Origin: an uncultured Cytophagales bacterium
GTDB taxonomy: Bacteria > Bacteroidota > Bacteroidia > Cytophagales > Thermoflexibacteraceae
Length of the DNA: 64,000 nt
Reading direction: 5' to 3'
NCBI GenBank assembly: GCA_938039675.1
Contig: CALHUI010000003.1
Location: 248,001 to 312,000, forward strand
Shown: one piece after another, positions 1 to 8,945 of the stretch
Layout of the letters: every line of letters starts with the position of its first letter
How positions within the stretch are numbered: position 1 is the first letter of the stretch
Translations under genes and position numbers: made by a program
Notes under the pieces: model-generated
The model's input: the letters and a program-made list of their open reading frames with translations, nothing else
Databases searched by the model: none
What the model was told of the DNA's origin: nothing

Positions 1-99
1 AGCGCCGGTAGCCTTAACGGCTTTCACGATTTTCTCCGATGACTTATCCACCAGATTGTGGTCGTAAGACTTCAATTTTATTCTTATCTTTTGATTCAT
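1..99 (-). CDS. rpsJ: 30S ribosomal protein S10 (5' part only)
   Basis: The 33 N-terminal residues present begin [20 protein letters not shown], the standard start of ribosomal protein S10 (NusE), a small-subunit protein that also takes part in transcription antitermination. The gene runs off the left edge, so only about a third is visible. It starts 11 bases downstream of the fusA stop on the same strand. It is therefore the fourth visible gene of the str operon; the absence of tuf between fusA and rpsJ is normal in Bacteroidota. Confidence 0.95.
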   Translation of the reverse strand, partial: MNQKIRIKLKSYDHNLVDKSSEKIVKAVKATGA

Positions 100-110
100 G
101 ACTCTGTTGA

Positions 111-2237
111 TTAAACGGTTGCACCTTTCAATTCAGCAATGATACCCTCGGCCAAGTTTTGAGGCACTTCTGCATAATGAGAGAACGTCAAGGTGGCAGA
201 AGCACGGCCTGAAGAAATAGTACGCAAGTCGGTTACATAGCCGAACAACTCAGCCAGAGGAACATCGGCTTTGATAACCTGAGCTCCACCTTTGGTATCC
301 ATACCCTTCATCATACCACGACGACGGTTCAAGTCGCCGGTTATAGGGCCTGTAAACTCATCAGGTGTAACTACTTCTACGCTCATGATAGGCTCTAACA
401 AGCGTGGCTTACACTTCTTACCTGCCTCTTTGAAGCCCAAAATAGCGGCCATTTCAAATGACAGAGAGTCAGAGTCCACATCATGATAAGAACCGTGGAA
501 CAGACGCACCTTCATTGAGTCAATTGGGAAGCCTGCCAATACGCCATTCTTCATGGCAGATTCAAAGCCTTTTTGAATGGCAGGGATGAATTCTTTAGGA
601 ATTACACCACCCACGATGGCATTTTCAAACAGAAGTCCTTGCTGACCGTCTGTACGTGGCCCGATTTCAAATACGATATCGGCAAATTTACCACGACCAC
701 CTGTTTGTTTCTTATAAACCTCACGGTGCTCGGTGCTGGCAGTAAAGTGCTCTTTGTAAGCTACCTGAGGCGCACCTTGGTTGATTTCAACTTTGAACTC
801 GCGCTTCATGCGGTCAATGATGATTTCCAAGTGCAACTCGCCCATACCGCGTAGGATGGTTTGTCCTGTCTCTTGGTCGGTGAAGGCTTGCAGCGTAGGG
901 TCTTCTTCCAACAGTTTGGAAATAGCCAACGACAATTTGTCTTGGTCTGCGGCTTTCTTAGGCTCGATAGCATAACCGATTACAGGCTCGGGGAATGTCA
1001 TAGATTCCAGAACAAGCTTGTGGTTTTCGTCGGTCAGCGTATCACCTGTTTTAATATCTTTAAAACCAACACCTGCACAGATATCGCCTGCTTCTACCGA
1101 TTCAATCGGATTTTGCTTGTTGGCGTGCATTTGTACCAAGCGAGAGATGCGCTCTTTATTGCCGGTACGTGAATTGTAAACATAAGAACCTTTGTCTAAT
1201 TTACCTGAATACACGCGCATGAAGCACAGACGACCCACGAAAGGATCTGTCATAATTTTAAATGCCAAGGCAGTGAACGGCTCGTTAACATCTGCTTTAC
1301 GCTCTTCTTCTTGCTCTGTATCAGGGTTGATACCTTTTACCGGGGGCAAATCCAGCGGTGAGGGCAAGTAAGCAACAACGGCATCCAGCATTGCTTGCAC
1401 ACCTTTATTTTTGAAGGCAGAGCCGCACAAAACAGGTGAAAAAGACATATCGATAACGGCCGCGCGAATAGCTGTCATCAGCTCTTCTTTGGTGATAGAA
1501 TCAGGGTCTTCAAAGAATTTCTCCAGCAACTTGTCGTCATACTCAGCCACTGATTCAATCAGACTTTGACGCCATTCAGCCACTTCGTCTTTAATGTCTT
1601 CGGGAATAGGAATCACTTTGTAGGTTTTTCCTTTGTCTTCCTCGTTCCAAATGATGGCTTCGTTGGTAATCAAATCTACCACGCCTTTGAAAGAGTCTTC
1701 AGCACCGATAGGTACTTGTAGAGGAACAGGCTTGGCACCGAGTTTCTCTTTAATTTCGCGAACAGCCTTGAAGAAGTCAGCACCTGCGCGGTCCATTTTG
1801 TTCACAAAACAGATACGAGGTACTTTGTACTTATCAGCCTGACGCCATACGGTTTCAGATTGCGGTTCAACGCCCGATACGGCACAAAACAGCGCAACTG
1901 CACCATCCAAAACGCGCAAAGAACGCTCCACTTCCACGGTAAAGTCCACGTGGCCGGGTGTATCGATAATGTTAATCTGATACGAACGGGTGTCGGGAGT
2001 AGTTTCACCTTGCACGGTAGGGTAGTTCCAGTTGGTTGTAACAGCAGCAGAAGTAATGGTGATACCACGCTCTTGCTCCTGTTCCATCCAGTCGGTAGTA
2101 GCTGCGCCTTCGTGTACCTCGCCGAGTTTGTGAGTCAAACCGGTATAGTAGAGGATACGCTCGGTAGTTGTCGTCTTACCGGCATCAATATGCGCCATGA
2201 TACCGATATTGCGAAGGTATTTAAGATCCTTTGCCAC
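111..2237 (-). CDS. fusA: Translation elongation factor G
   Basis: A 708-residue translational GTPase that drives tRNA-mRNA translocation and, with RRF (frr is at 20.8 kb), ribosome recycling. Visible GTPase motifs are the P-loop AHIDAGKT (residues 15-22), DTPGH (92-96) and NKMD (146-149). The full-length family architecture follows: domain II, the domain IV region with [10 protein letters not shown], and a domain V ending near [13 protein letters not shown]. Length is normal. It lies 6 bases downstream of rpsG and 11 bases upstream of rpsJ in the str operon. Nothing is odd about it. Confidence 0.98.
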   Translation of the reverse strand: MAKDLKYLRNIGIMAHIDAGKTTTTERILYYTGLTHKLGEVHEGAATTDWMEQEQERGITITSAAVTTNWNYPTVQGETTPDTRSYQINIIDTPGHVDFTVEVERSLRVLDGAVALFCAVSGVEPQSETVWRQADKYKVPRICFVNKMDRAGADFFKAVREIKEKLGAKPVPLQVPIGAEDSFKGVVDLITNEAIIWNEEDKGKTYKVIPIPEDIKDEVAEWRQSLIESVAEYDDKLLEKFFEDPDSITKEELMTAIRAAVIDMSFSPVLCGSAFKNKGVQAMLDAVVAYLPSPLDLPPVKGINPDTEQEEERKADVNEPFTALAFKIMTDPFVGRLCFMRVYSGKLDKGSYVYNSRTGNKERISRLVQMHANKQNPIESVEAGDICAGVGFKDIKTGDTLTDENHKLVLESMTFPEPVIGYAIEPKKAADQDKLSLAISKLLEEDPTLQAFTDQETGQTILRGMGELHLEIIIDRMKREFKVEINQGAPQVAYKEHFTASTEHREVYKKQTGGRGKFADIVFEIGPRTDGQQGLLFENAIVGGVIPKEFIPAIQKGFESAMKNGVLAGFPIDSMKVRLFHGSYHDVDSDSLSFEMAAILGFKEAGKKCKPRLLEPIMSVEVVTPDEFTGPITGDLNRRRGMMKGMDTKGGAQVIKADVPLAELFGYVTDLRTISSGRASATLTFSHYAEVPQNLAEGIIAELKGATV

Positions 2238-2243
2238 GTTTTA

Positions 2244-2726
2244 TTAAAATCTAAAGTGTGAAAATGCCTTGTTAGCTTCTGCCATACGGTGGGTGTCGTC
2301 TTTTTTCTTAACGGCTGCCCCTTCACCTTTGGAAGCGGAAATGATTTCACCGGCTAGGCGGTCGGTCATGGTTTTCTCGTTGCGAGAGCGTGCGTAGCGA
2401 ATCATCCATTTGATACCCAATGAAATACGGCGGTCAGGACGCACTTCAGTTGGTACTTGGAAAGTGGCACCGCCTACACGACGGCTGCGTACTTCTACGG
2501 AAGGCATTACGTTATTCAATGCTTTGCGCCATACTTCCAGTCCATTCACCGGTTCGCCGCCTTTTCCAAGGCGTTGCTCAACCTGCTCCAGAGCACCATA
2601 AAAAATTTGGTAGGCTAGAGATTTCTTGCCTCTTTCCATTAGGTTGTTTACAAAGCGCGTAACCATTACATCGCCGAACTTAGGGTCAGGCAGCAAATAA
2701 CGCTTTTTAGGTTTTGCTTTTCTCAT
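2244..2726 (-). CDS. rpsG: 30S ribosomal protein S7
   Basis: A 160-residue primary 16S rRNA-binding protein that nucleates assembly of the 30S head. The N-terminus [19 protein letters not shown], the [19 protein letters not shown] segment and the C-terminal [15 protein letters not shown] are classic S7. It sits 23 bases downstream of rpsL and 6 bases upstream of fusA on the same strand, so it is co-transcribed in the str operon. Confidence 0.98.
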   Translation of the reverse strand: MRKAKPKKRYLLPDPKFGDVMVTRFVNNLMERGKKSLAYQIFYGALEQVEQRLGKGGEPVNGLEVWRKALNNVMPSVEVRSRRVGGATFQVPTEVRPDRRISLGIKWMIRYARSRNEKTMTDRLAGEIISASKGEGAAVKKKDDTHRMAEANKAFSHFRF

Positions 2727-2749
2727 GTCTTAACTAAACGTTCGATTGA

Positions 2750-3166
2750 TTACTTTTTCTTTCCGCCTTTTCCTGCCGGAGCTGCTGCTTGTCCCGGTTT
2801 AGGACGCTTCGCACCGTATTTAGAACGACGTTGTTTGCGGCCGTTTACACCGGCGGTATCGAGTGCACCGCGAACGATGTGGTAACGCACACCCGGAAGG
2901 TCTTTTACACGACCACCGCGAATCAGCACGATAGAGTGCTCTTGCAGATTGTGTCCTTCGCCCGGAATATAAGCGATTACTTCAATAGAGTTGCTCAGGC
3001 GAACTTTGGCAACTTTTCTCAGCGCCGAGTTGGGCTTCTTGGGGGTAGTGGTGTACACTTTGGTACACACCCCTCTCTTTTGTGGGCATGAATCAAGCGC
3101 AGGCGACTTAGATTTGTAAGTCAATTTTTCCCTGCCTTTACGCACTAACTGTTGTATGGTTGGCAT
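2750..3166 (-). CDS. rpsL: 30S ribosomal protein S12
   Basis: A 138-residue decoding-centre protein starting [12 protein letters not shown]. The conserved [17 protein letters not shown] and [14 protein letters not shown] segments, the sites where streptomycin-resistance substitutions fall in other bacteria, are wild-type in appearance. The frame stays open 15 codons further upstream to 3211. That extension overlaps the -7 promoter element and does not look like S12, so the internal ATG at 3166 is the start. A basic, Ala/Pro/Gly-rich tail ending GKGGKKK is present. First gene of the str operon. Confidence 0.97.
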   Translation of the reverse strand: MPTIQQLVRKGREKLTYKSKSPALDSCPQKRGVCTKVYTTTPKKPNSALRKVAKVRLSNSIEVIAYIPGEGHNLQEHSIVLIRGGRVKDLPGVRYHIVRGALDTAGVNGRKQRRSKYGAKRPKPGQAAAPAGKGGKKK

Positions 3167-3208
3167 TATTTCAAAGAATATATGAATTGTCTGTTCATAA
3201 TTGAAACG

Positions 3209-3239
3209 CAAAGTTAGGTGATAAGCGAACTTTTTACAA
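3209..3239 (-). promoter_or_regulatory. Promoter of the str operon (Bacteroidota type)
   Basis: On the minus strand a TTG (3239-3237) is followed after 20 bases by TAACTTTG (3216-3209), matching the Bacteroidota sigma-A consensus TTG/TTTG-N19-21-TAnnTTTG. The transcript would start near 3203, about 35 bases before the rpsL ATG. The promoter lies back to back with the tRNA-Pro promoter. Confidence 0.7.
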
Positions 3240-3257
3240 GGATGATTTCAAAAAAAA

Positions 3258-3290
3258 TTTTGCGTTTTGATTTTGTCTGTTATAAATTTG
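3258..3290 (+). promoter_or_regulatory. Promoter of tRNA-Pro (Bacteroidota type)
   Basis: TTTTG at 3258-3262 is followed after 20 bases by TAAATTTG (3283-3290), a full match to the Bacteroidota promoter pattern. The expected start near 3296 is about 9 bases before the mature tRNA. Confidence 0.65.
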
Positions 3291-3304
3291 TGCCCGCAAA
3301 TCAA

Positions 3305-3378
3305 CGGGGTGTAGCGCAGTCCGGTAGCGTATCAGCATGGGGTGCTGGTGGTCGCAGGTTCAAATCCTGCCACCCCGA
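3305..3378 (+). tRNA. tRNA-Pro (anticodon GGG)
   Basis: A 74-nt cloverleaf. The acceptor stem CGGGGTG (3305-3311) pairs with CACCCCG (3371-3377). The anticodon stem TCAGC/GCTGG encloses the loop ATGGGGT, giving anticodon GGG, which reads proline codons CCC/CCU. The T arm contains GGTTCAAATCC. The first base C and discriminator A suit tRNA-Pro. The CCA end is not encoded. It is a single gene followed at once by a terminator. Confidence 0.95.
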
Positions 3379-3391
3379 CATAATTGCAGCA

Positions 3392-3422
3392 AGCAGTCTG
3401 AACTTTTTCGGGCTGCTTTTTT
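3392..3422 (+). terminator. Rho-independent terminator after tRNA-Pro
   Basis: An 11-bp stem, AGCAGTCTGAA against TTCGGGCTGCT (with G-U pairs), has a 4-base loop and is followed by a run of T. It lies 13 bases past the tRNA 3' end. Confidence 0.8.
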
Positions 3423-3731
3423 ATTTATCCCCCGTTGTGCGCAGTTTTGACGAATTGAGTGTTTTTTCTGTTTTTAAATATTTGATTTTGAAGACTTTGC
3501 ATAAAAAACCTTTCTGAATCGCTTGCGTTTTTTTTGTATTAAGAAGTCGAGGAAAGGTATTGCTTTGGTGGCAAAATGAGTGCTTCATTTTTTGAAAGTT
3601 GGTATTATTAAAAACTTTTACGAACTTAGAAGCCCTAATTTCCTCTTACGGAGGTAACATAAAAACACACTTAAATAGCACTTGCTCTACTATCTTTTTT
3701 TATCTAACATTGTTTTGTTTACCTGTTTATC
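3423..3731. other. Intergenic region before ilvC, no gene seen
   Basis: 309 bases, AT-rich, between the tRNA terminator and ilvC. A tiny frame at 3576-3611 (MSASFFESWYY) is rich in aromatic rather than branched-chain residues. No terminator-antiterminator pair follows it, so I do not call it a leader peptide. I see no known riboswitch. The ilvC promoter probably lies in the 3680-3715 stretch, but no full consensus match is present. Confidence 0.4.
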
Positions 3732-4778
3732 ATGGCAAAAATTAATTTTGGTGGAGTAATTGAAGACGTAGTAACACGCGAAGAATTTCCTTTGGAACAT
3801 GCCCGCAATGTGCTGAAAGATGAAACCATTGCAGTTATCGGATATGGGGTGCAAGGCCCTGGCCAAGCGCTGAACCTGCGCGACAATGGCTTTAACGTGA
3901 TTGTAGGGCAGCGCAAAGGTACTAAAACATGGGAAAAAGCGCTTGCCGACGGTTGGGTAGAAGGCAAAACCCTCTTCACTATTGAAGAAGCCTGCCAACG
4001 TGCAAGCATTATCCAATACCTGCTTTCCGATGCAGGACAAATTGCTCTTTGGCCTACTGTCAGCCAATATCTCACCGCAGGAAAAGCGCTTTATTTTTCA
4101 CACGGGTTTGGTATTACGTATAGTTCGCAAACGAATATTATTCCGCCCAAGGATATAGATGTCATTTTGGTTGCTCCCAAAGGCTCGGGAACAAGTCTGC
4201 GCCGCCTGTTTTTGGCTGGCGAAGGGCTAAATTCCAGCTATGCCATCTATCAGGATGCCACAGGGCGCGCCAAAGACCGCGTAGTAGCACTCGGCATAGG
4301 TGTTGGTTCGGGCTATTTGTTTGAAACTACTTTTGAAAAGGAGGTATTCAGCGACCTGACCGGCGAGCGTGGCGTTTTGATGGGTGCTATTGCAGGTATT
4401 ATGGAGGCGCAATACAATATCCTCCGCGAAAAAGGACACAGCCCAAGCGAAGCATTTAATGAAACCGTAGAAGAACTCACGCAAAGCCTCATCCGTTTGG
4501 TGGGCGAAAATGGCATGGATTGGATGTATGCCAACTGTTCTACCACTGCTCAGCGTGGTGCATTAGATTGGAGGCATCGCTTCCGCGAGGCAACTGCTCC
4601 GGTTTTCCGCGACCTGTACGAAAGTGTAGCCAGCGGCAAAGAGGCTGAAATTACCATCAAAGCCAACTCGCGCCCCGACTATCGCGAAAAATTGGAAGAA
4701 GAACTTGCAACCATTCATAATTCCGAAATGTGGCAGGCAGGTCGCCAAGTGCGTGCGCTTCGCCCTAAAAATGGTTGA
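3732..4778 (+). CDS. ilvC: Ketol-acid reductoisomerase (class I)
   Basis: A 348-residue NADPH- and Mg-dependent enzyme converting acetolactate or acetohydroxybutyrate to the dihydroxy acids of the valine, leucine and isoleucine pathways. The Rossmann motif GYGVQG is at residues 37-42, and the C-terminal helical domain contains FSDLTGERGVLMG with the metal-ligand acidic residues. Length fits the short class I form. It stands alone: no ilvB, ilvN, ilvD or leu genes are adjacent, so the rest of the pathway is elsewhere. A bidirectional hairpin follows 20 bases after the stop. Confidence 0.97.
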   Translation: MAKINFGGVIEDVVTREEFPLEHARNVLKDETIAVIGYGVQGPGQALNLRDNGFNVIVGQRKGTKTWEKALADGWVEGKTLFTIEEACQRASIIQYLLSDAGQIALWPTVSQYLTAGKALYFSHGFGITYSSQTNIIPPKDIDVILVAPKGSGTSLRRLFLAGEGLNSSYAIYQDATGRAKDRVVALGIGVGSGYLFETTFEKEVFSDLTGERGVLMGAIAGIMEAQYNILREKGHSPSEAFNETVEELTQSLIRLVGENGMDWMYANCSTTAQRGALDWRHRFREATAPVFRDLYESVASGKEAEITIKANSRPDYREKLEEELATIHNSEMWQAGRQVRALRPKNG

Positions 4779-4797
4779 TTGGAAAGCCACTACACAC

Positions 4798-4830
4798 AAA
4801 CCCAACAGGTCGTGGAGACCTGTCGGGTTT
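4798..4830. terminator. Bidirectional hairpin terminator, ilvC / mscL
   Basis: AAACCCAACAGGTC pairs with GACCTGTCGGGTTT around a 5-base loop. It lies between convergent genes. The core ACAGGT...ACCTGT recurs in other convergent gaps of this window (10670, 30799, 35912, 50460). Confidence 0.7.
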
Positions 4831-4955
4831 ATTAACTAAATTGATACTGCGGAATTCCGATTGGCGATTTTGAATTTGCGTTCAGATAAAGTTCGTGTTA
4901 TCCGCAACAGTTTATGTGCTTAGATTTGTTTGACTACTTACCGCCTGCGGCAGTT

Positions 4956-5372
4956 TTATTTTTTGAGCAAATCTCTGATTTCTGCCAGTAGTTTTTCTTC
5001 GCCAGATGGTGCAGGAGGCGGTGCAGGTGTTTCGGCTTCTTTCTTCTTGGCTGCGTTCATGGCTTTTACTACCAAAAACATTACGAATGCGACAATAATA
5101 AATTCAATAGTTACGGAGATGAATGTACCGTATTGGATGGCTACTTCGGCTATCTCTTTGCCGTCAGCACCCGTTTCGGCAGGTTTCAGCACAAGTTTCC
5201 AATCGCTGAGGTCTTTGCCCTGAATCAGGCCAACAAAAGGCATAACTATGCCGTTGATAAAGGAGTTGGTTACTTTGCCGAAGGCAGCACCTATTACAAA
5301 GCCTACTGCCAAATCTACCAAATTGCCACGCATGGCAAAATCCTTAAATTCTTTTAGAAAGCCCATAATCAT
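4956..5372 (-). CDS. mscL: Large-conductance mechanosensitive channel
   Basis: A 138-residue inner-membrane protein forming a pentameric tension-gated pore that releases solutes on osmotic downshock. The N-terminal amphipathic helix and TM1 read FLKEFKDFAMRGNLVDLAVG, followed by GAAFGKVTNSFINGIVMPF, a periplasmic loop and TM2 (about residues 83-107). A charged C-terminal helix ends LLAEIRDLLKK behind a Pro/Ala-rich linker. Translation may begin two codons later at MGFLKEF (5366), as is common in the family. Single gene convergent with ilvC. Confidence 0.96.
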   Translation of the reverse strand: MIMGFLKEFKDFAMRGNLVDLAVGFVIGAAFGKVTNSFINGIVMPFVGLIQGKDLSDWKLVLKPAETGADGKEIAEVAIQYGTFISVTIEFIIVAFVMFLVVKAMNAAKKKEAETPAPPPAPSGEEKLLAEIRDLLKK

Positions 5373-5438
5373 TTTAGTTTAGGTTTTGCCAAAGATGGCA
5401 TAAAAACGGTCACCGAGCAAAAAACGGCGGTAAAATCA

Positions 5439-5909
5439 TCAGTTGGGGTGTTGTTCAAAATAGTCGTCAGCGGGCAGATTGGATTGGTCGGCTGCTGCGG
5501 TGGCAAGCTCATCGCAACGTTCGTTTTCGGGGTTGCCCGCATGACCGCGCACCCATTGAAACTGTACTTTCCGCTGTCGGCGATAAGCAACCAGAAAACG
5601 CTGCCACAGGTCAGGATTTTTCTTGTCCTTAAATCCCTTTTTTTCCCAGTTGAAAACCCAGCCTTTTTCTATGGCATTGACTACGTATTGTGAATCGGAG
5701 TAAATCAATACTTCGTTGTCGCTGCTTTTGAGTGCTTCCAGCCCGACAATGACAGCCAGTAATTCCATGCGGTTATTGGTAGTTAGCCTGAAGCCGCCGC
5801 TGAGTTCTTTGCGCACTTTGTGAGCGGGAGAAATCAGAATCGTTCCGTAGCCGCCCGGTCCGGGATTACCACGTGAAGAGCCGTCGGTATAAATAATAAT
5901 GGTAGCCAT
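5439..5909 (-). CDS. rnhA: Ribonuclease HI
   Basis: A 156-residue endonuclease that cleaves the RNA strand of RNA-DNA hybrids, for example Okazaki primers and R-loops. The catalytic set is visible: D9 (YTDGSSRGNPGPGGYG), E49 (NRMELLAV), D72 (YSDSQYV) and D133 (NERCDELA), with the helper H123 (RGHAGNPENE). Length is that of Escherichia coli RNase HI; there is no N-terminal hybrid-binding domain. It lies 66 bases upstream of mscL on the same strand. Confidence 0.97.
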   Translation of the reverse strand: MATIIIYTDGSSRGNPGPGGYGTILISPAHKVRKELSGGFRLTTNNRMELLAVIVGLEALKSSDNEVLIYSDSQYVVNAIEKGWVFNWEKKGFKDKKNPDLWQRFLVAYRRQRKVQFQWVRGHAGNPENERCDELATAAADQSNLPADDYFEQHPN

Positions 5910-6018
5910 AAGATGCGCAGTACTAATCAGAAAAGGCCCAAAAATAGGTGATGATTTTTTTATGGTTTTATGACTATTTTTTTAAACCGTGTGATTACTA
6001 AAATTTTTTATCAGAAAC

Positions 6019-6050
6019 TTGCAACAGAATAGCGTTTATGCTTATATTTG
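6019..6050 (+). promoter_or_regulatory. Promoter before the small cysteine-containing protein gene
   Basis: TTG (6019-6021), then 21 bases, then TATATTTG (6043-6050): a full Bacteroidota promoter match. Transcription would start near 6057. That rules out the TTG at 6048 as a start codon and supports a start at 6075 or 6078. Confidence 0.6.
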
Positions 6051-6074
6051 CGCTTGAACTATAAGGATGCGTTT

Positions 6075-6446
6075 GTGTTGCGGATACTTGCTATATTTTG
6101 TTCATTGGTAGTGCTCAATCAGAGCCTGAATCGCGTATGGGTATGGGTGTCCTTTCAAGTGAATCGCGAATATATAGCTAAGTATCTTTGCGAAAACAAA
6201 GACCGTCCGGAAATGAAATGCGCCGGTACATGCCACCTAATGAAGCAAATGGCGGCAGCCGAGCAGCAAGATGCGGAAATTCCTCCTCTGAAAAGTCACT
6301 TTGAGGTGATTTTCTATATGTTATCGCCTTTTGATATTCAGTTTGGCAGATTTGTTTCGGAAAAATCTTTCCGTTTTATTTTCCCTCGCAAAATAGGAAC
6401 TGTGTGTGATTTCCACCATGGCATTGACCGCCCGCCGTGTCTTTAA
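6075..6446 (+). CDS. Conserved small membrane-anchored protein with CENKDxPxxxCxGxCxL motif
   Basis: About 123 residues. An N-terminal hydrophobic segment (ILAIFCSLVVLNQSL) is followed by LCENKDRPEMKCAGTCHLMKQM with three cysteines, then a variable tail. I recognise the pattern from small unnamed Bacteroidota proteins found near metal-related genes, and no function is established that I know of. The cysteine/histidine cluster is compatible with metal binding; that is inference. The frame is open from TTG 6048, but this codon lies inside the predicted promoter. GTG 6075 or TTG 6078 is more plausible, and no in-frame ATG exists. It precedes the MbnP/MbnH-like cluster by about 420 bases. Confidence 0.6.
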   Translation: MLRILAIFCSLVVLNQSLNRVWVWVSFQVNREYIAKYLCENKDRPEMKCAGTCHLMKQMAAAEQQDAEIPPLKSHFEVIFYMLSPFDIQFGRFVSEKSFRFIFPRKIGTVCDFHHGIDRPPCL

Positions 6447-6866
6447 TTCCCCCGTCCCTCTCTGCTGATGATTGCAACCTGACAAAATGCGTCGGTGAGT
6501 AATTCAGCAATTATGCCATATGCATTATCTATCGGCAGTATCCAGGCATTCCCCTTCTTTTCCATGCGCTGTCAGGCGTTACGCATTGGCAAAAATTACG
6601 AACACTTAGCCCCCTGACGAGGGAAGAGAGGGATATATGCACACTGTTTCCTACCGATATGCAGTGCCTGAGGGTCATGTAATGACGCTATATTGATGTA
6701 GTCGTCCCTTTTGCTCAATCACTTGTCCCATGTGTTGCTGCCGATAAGGCGGTGAACAAACTAGCTTTATTTGTAAAGATATCTGATATTTATTAAAAAT
6801 ATCAGACGTTTAAAATTTTAAAATATTATCAAAATATTATCAAAAATCAAACAAAACCCATATCAT
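6447..6866. other. 420-base intergenic region upstream of the copper cluster
   Basis: No credible frame on either strand. The only structured element I see is the palindrome at 6782-6806, near the 3' end, in a very AT-rich stretch directly before the MbnP-like gene. The 5' part (6447-6700) has unremarkable composition and may be the remains of the upstream gene or untranslated sequence. Confidence 0.4.
6782..6806. promoter_or_regulatory. Perfect inverted repeat upstream of the MbnP-like gene (candidate operator)
   Basis: TCTGATATTT and AAATATCAGA flank ATTAA: a perfect 10-bp dyad, 60 bases before the MbnP-like start. It has no U-tract, so it does not look like a terminator. A binding site for a regulator of the cluster is one reading; a 5' UTR hairpin is another. 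Confidence 0.4.
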
Positions 6867-7700
6867 ATGAAACTGTATTTTAGTATCGTCTTGTTGGCGG
6901 CTGTGCTTCTGCTGAATGCCTGCAAAAACGAAGTTGAGCCGGAATTTAATCCCGCTGCACGGGGTGCGATTTTATTGGAATTTGATAACGTGGTTGGTAC
7001 GAGAGACTTGGAACTTAACCGCGGTACATACCGCAATGCGGCGGGCGAAGATTTTAGCGTCAGCCAATTGCAGTATTTTGTCAGCAACATTCGCCTCAAA
7101 AAATCCGACGGCAGCGAGTACGTAGTGCCGCAGGATTCAAGCTATTTTATGGTGCGTGAACATGTTCCCGAAACACACCTCATCCGTTTGAGCGTACCGC
7201 AAGGCGACTACACGGGCGTTTCTTTTGTGCTGGGTGTGGACAGCCTGCGCAGCACGATGGACATCAGCCGTCGGCAGGGCATACTGAACCCAACCGACAT
7301 GAGCCGTCAAGAAGGCATGTATTGGACGTGGAACTCAGGCTATATTTTCCTGCGCATGGAAGGCACTTCGCCGCAAATAGCCCCTGACCCTTCGGGCAAT
7401 CGCCGTTTCCGCTACCACATCGGCGGCTTTGGCGGGGGTTTCGGTACGCCGCCTGTGCGCACCATCAACAATATCAAGACTATCAATCTTTCTTTCGGTC
7501 GCGATGTTGCAAAAGTGCGCAACAACTCTACGCCTCAAATGCACATTGTTGCCGACGTGCTGAAAGTTTTCAACGGAGCCGTGAACATCAGTCTTGCTCA
7601 AAACCCGACGGTGATGTTTTCGCCTTTTTCGGTAAATGTGGCTAATAATTATGCAAATATGTTTGAGTATCACCACATGCACACGGTTGTGGCGAAGTAA
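6867..7700 (+). CDS. MbnP-like copper-binding lipoprotein
   Basis: 277 residues with a lipoprotein signal (LLLNAC, lipidated Cys19). The body matches the MbnP-like family: FSVSQLQYFVSNIRL, GDYTGVSFVLGVDS, then MYWTWNSGYIFLRMEG (residues 151-166) and FRYHIGG (H184). In characterised MbnP proteins a tryptophan of the paired-Trp region is oxidised to kynurenine by the partner di-haem enzyme MbnH and helps bind copper. W153/W155 are the obvious candidates here. The C-terminus is His/Met-rich (YHHMHT). The next gene encodes the expected MbnH-like partner. Function in copper binding is inferred from family and context. Confidence 0.82.
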   Translation: MKLYFSIVLLAAVLLLNACKNEVEPEFNPAARGAILLEFDNVVGTRDLELNRGTYRNAAGEDFSVSQLQYFVSNIRLKKSDGSEYVVPQDSSYFMVREHVPETHLIRLSVPQGDYTGVSFVLGVDSLRSTMDISRRQGILNPTDMSRQEGMYWTWNSGYIFLRMEGTSPQIAPDPSGNRRFRYHIGGFGGGFGTPPVRTINNIKTINLSFGRDVAKVRNNSTPQMHIVADVLKVFNGAVNISLAQNPTVMFSPFSVNVANNYANMFEYHHMHTVVAK

Positions 7701-7872
7701 GTAACACCATTTCATTTAAGCCGCTGTTAGGGGCTAACCACCTCTAACAGGGCGATAGAGCATCCCTGACGGCGGTCAAAGACCCCGTCAGTAGATTTGT
7801 ATAAAGCATGACTTAAATCTCTCAACTGTTTTACAACCAATAAATAACCTTTCTACCCACAAGTAAACCATT

Positions 7873-8922
7873 ATGGCAGCTATGAAAAAAACAGCCTTTT
7901 TTTTCGTTTCGTTTCTCATATTTCTGACGGCAATCGTGATTTCATGCGGGCAGCGCGACGTAAATCCTGCCGTAGAGGTGAAAGCGCCACCGCATTTTCC
8001 GCCAATGGTTTACGACCTGAGTAAAAACCCTGTTACACAGGCAGGTTTTGAACTGGGTAGGGCTTTGTTCTACGAAGGCGCGCTTGCACGCGACGGCATG
8101 GTCAGTTGCGGATTTTGCCACCAGCAGAGTGCAGGCTTTACGCATCACGGTCACGATTTGAGCCACGGCGTAGATGACCGTTTGGGCAAACGCAACGCGC
8201 TGCCTATTCAGAACTTGGCATTTTACCACGATTTGATGTGGGACGGTGGTATCCATGACCTTGATTTACAGCCGCTTGCACCGATTGAAAACCCCGTAGA
8301 AATGGACGAATCCATGCCGAATGTATTGAAAAAGTTGCGTGAGCATCCCAACTACCCGCGTATGTTTCAACGTGCCTTTGGAACACCCGAAATTACGGGT
8401 GAACGTTTGCTCAAAGCCCTTTCGCAATTTATGGTTGCGATGGTTTCCGCCAATTCGCGCTATGACAAATACCTGCGCGGTGAAGAAAAACTCACTCGCG
8501 ACGAACTGCGCGGGCTGCAACTGTTCAAAGAAAAAGGCTGTGAAAACTGCCACTCGGGCGGACTGTTTACCGACCAAACCTATCGCAACAACGGGTTGAG
8601 TTTGGAGTTCAACCAAGACTTGGGGCGCTACGAAATCACACTCAACGAACAAGACAAGTACAAATTCCGTGTGCCAAGCCTGCGCAACGTAGAGGTTACG
8701 CGCCCCTACATGCACGATGGGCGATTTCGTAATTTGGAAATGGTGCTTGACCACTACGCGGAGGGCATGGAGGACACCCCGACACTTGACCCGCTGTTCA
8801 AACGACCCGATGGCAGGCGCGGAATACCCATGACAGCGGAGGAAAAACGGCTCATCATTGCATTCCTGAAAACCCTCACCGATGAGGAGTTTTTAACTGA
8901 CAAACGATTCAGCGAATTGTAA
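7873..8922 (+). CDS. Di-haem MbnH/MauG-like cytochrome c peroxidase family protein
   Basis: 349 residues with a lipoprotein-type leader (AIVISC, Cys25) and two c-haem sites, CGFCH (79-83) and CENCH (223-227). The family landmarks GRALFYEG, MWDGG and RPYMHDGRFRNLEMVLDHY are present. Members either reduce hydrogen peroxide or, like MauG and MbnH, form a bis-Fe(IV) state that oxidises protein tryptophan. Position directly behind an MbnP-like gene favours the MbnH role. The ATG at 7873 is 172 bases after the previous stop; a second ATG lies three codons in at 7882. Confidence 0.85.
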   Translation: MAAMKKTAFFFVSFLIFLTAIVISCGQRDVNPAVEVKAPPHFPPMVYDLSKNPVTQAGFELGRALFYEGALARDGMVSCGFCHQQSAGFTHHGHDLSHGVDDRLGKRNALPIQNLAFYHDLMWDGGIHDLDLQPLAPIENPVEMDESMPNVLKKLREHPNYPRMFQRAFGTPEITGERLLKALSQFMVAMVSANSRYDKYLRGEEKLTRDELRGLQLFKEKGCENCHSGGLFTDQTYRNNGLSLEFNQDLGRYEITLNEQDKYKFRVPSLRNVEVTRPYMHDGRFRNLEMVLDHYAEGMEDTPTLDPLFKRPDGRRGIPMTAEEKRLIIAFLKTLTDEEFLTDKRFSEL

Positions 8923-8945
8923 ACCAATAACAAAACAACAAAGCT

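Noticed and set aside
111-2237. Several antisense frames of up to 133 codons within fusA
   Set aside because: They mirror the coding frame of a strongly conserved gene and have no family resemblance.
1-3166. Missing tuf gene in the str operon as an anomaly
   Set aside because: Placement of tuf away from fusA, with rpsJ next, is usual in Bacteroidota.
3167-3211. 15-residue N-terminal extension of S12
   Set aside because: It overlaps the str promoter's -7 element and is absent from the S12 family.
3218-3517. 99-residue frame over the tRNA-Pro region
   Set aside because: It runs through the tRNA and its terminator; it is an accidental open frame.
3576-3611. Tiny frame MSASFFESWYY before ilvC as a leader peptide
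   Set aside because: No branched-chain codons and no terminator/antiterminator pair follow it.
6048-6074. TTG 6048 as start of the small cysteine-containing protein
   Set aside because: It lies in the -7 element of a full promoter match; transcription should start after it.
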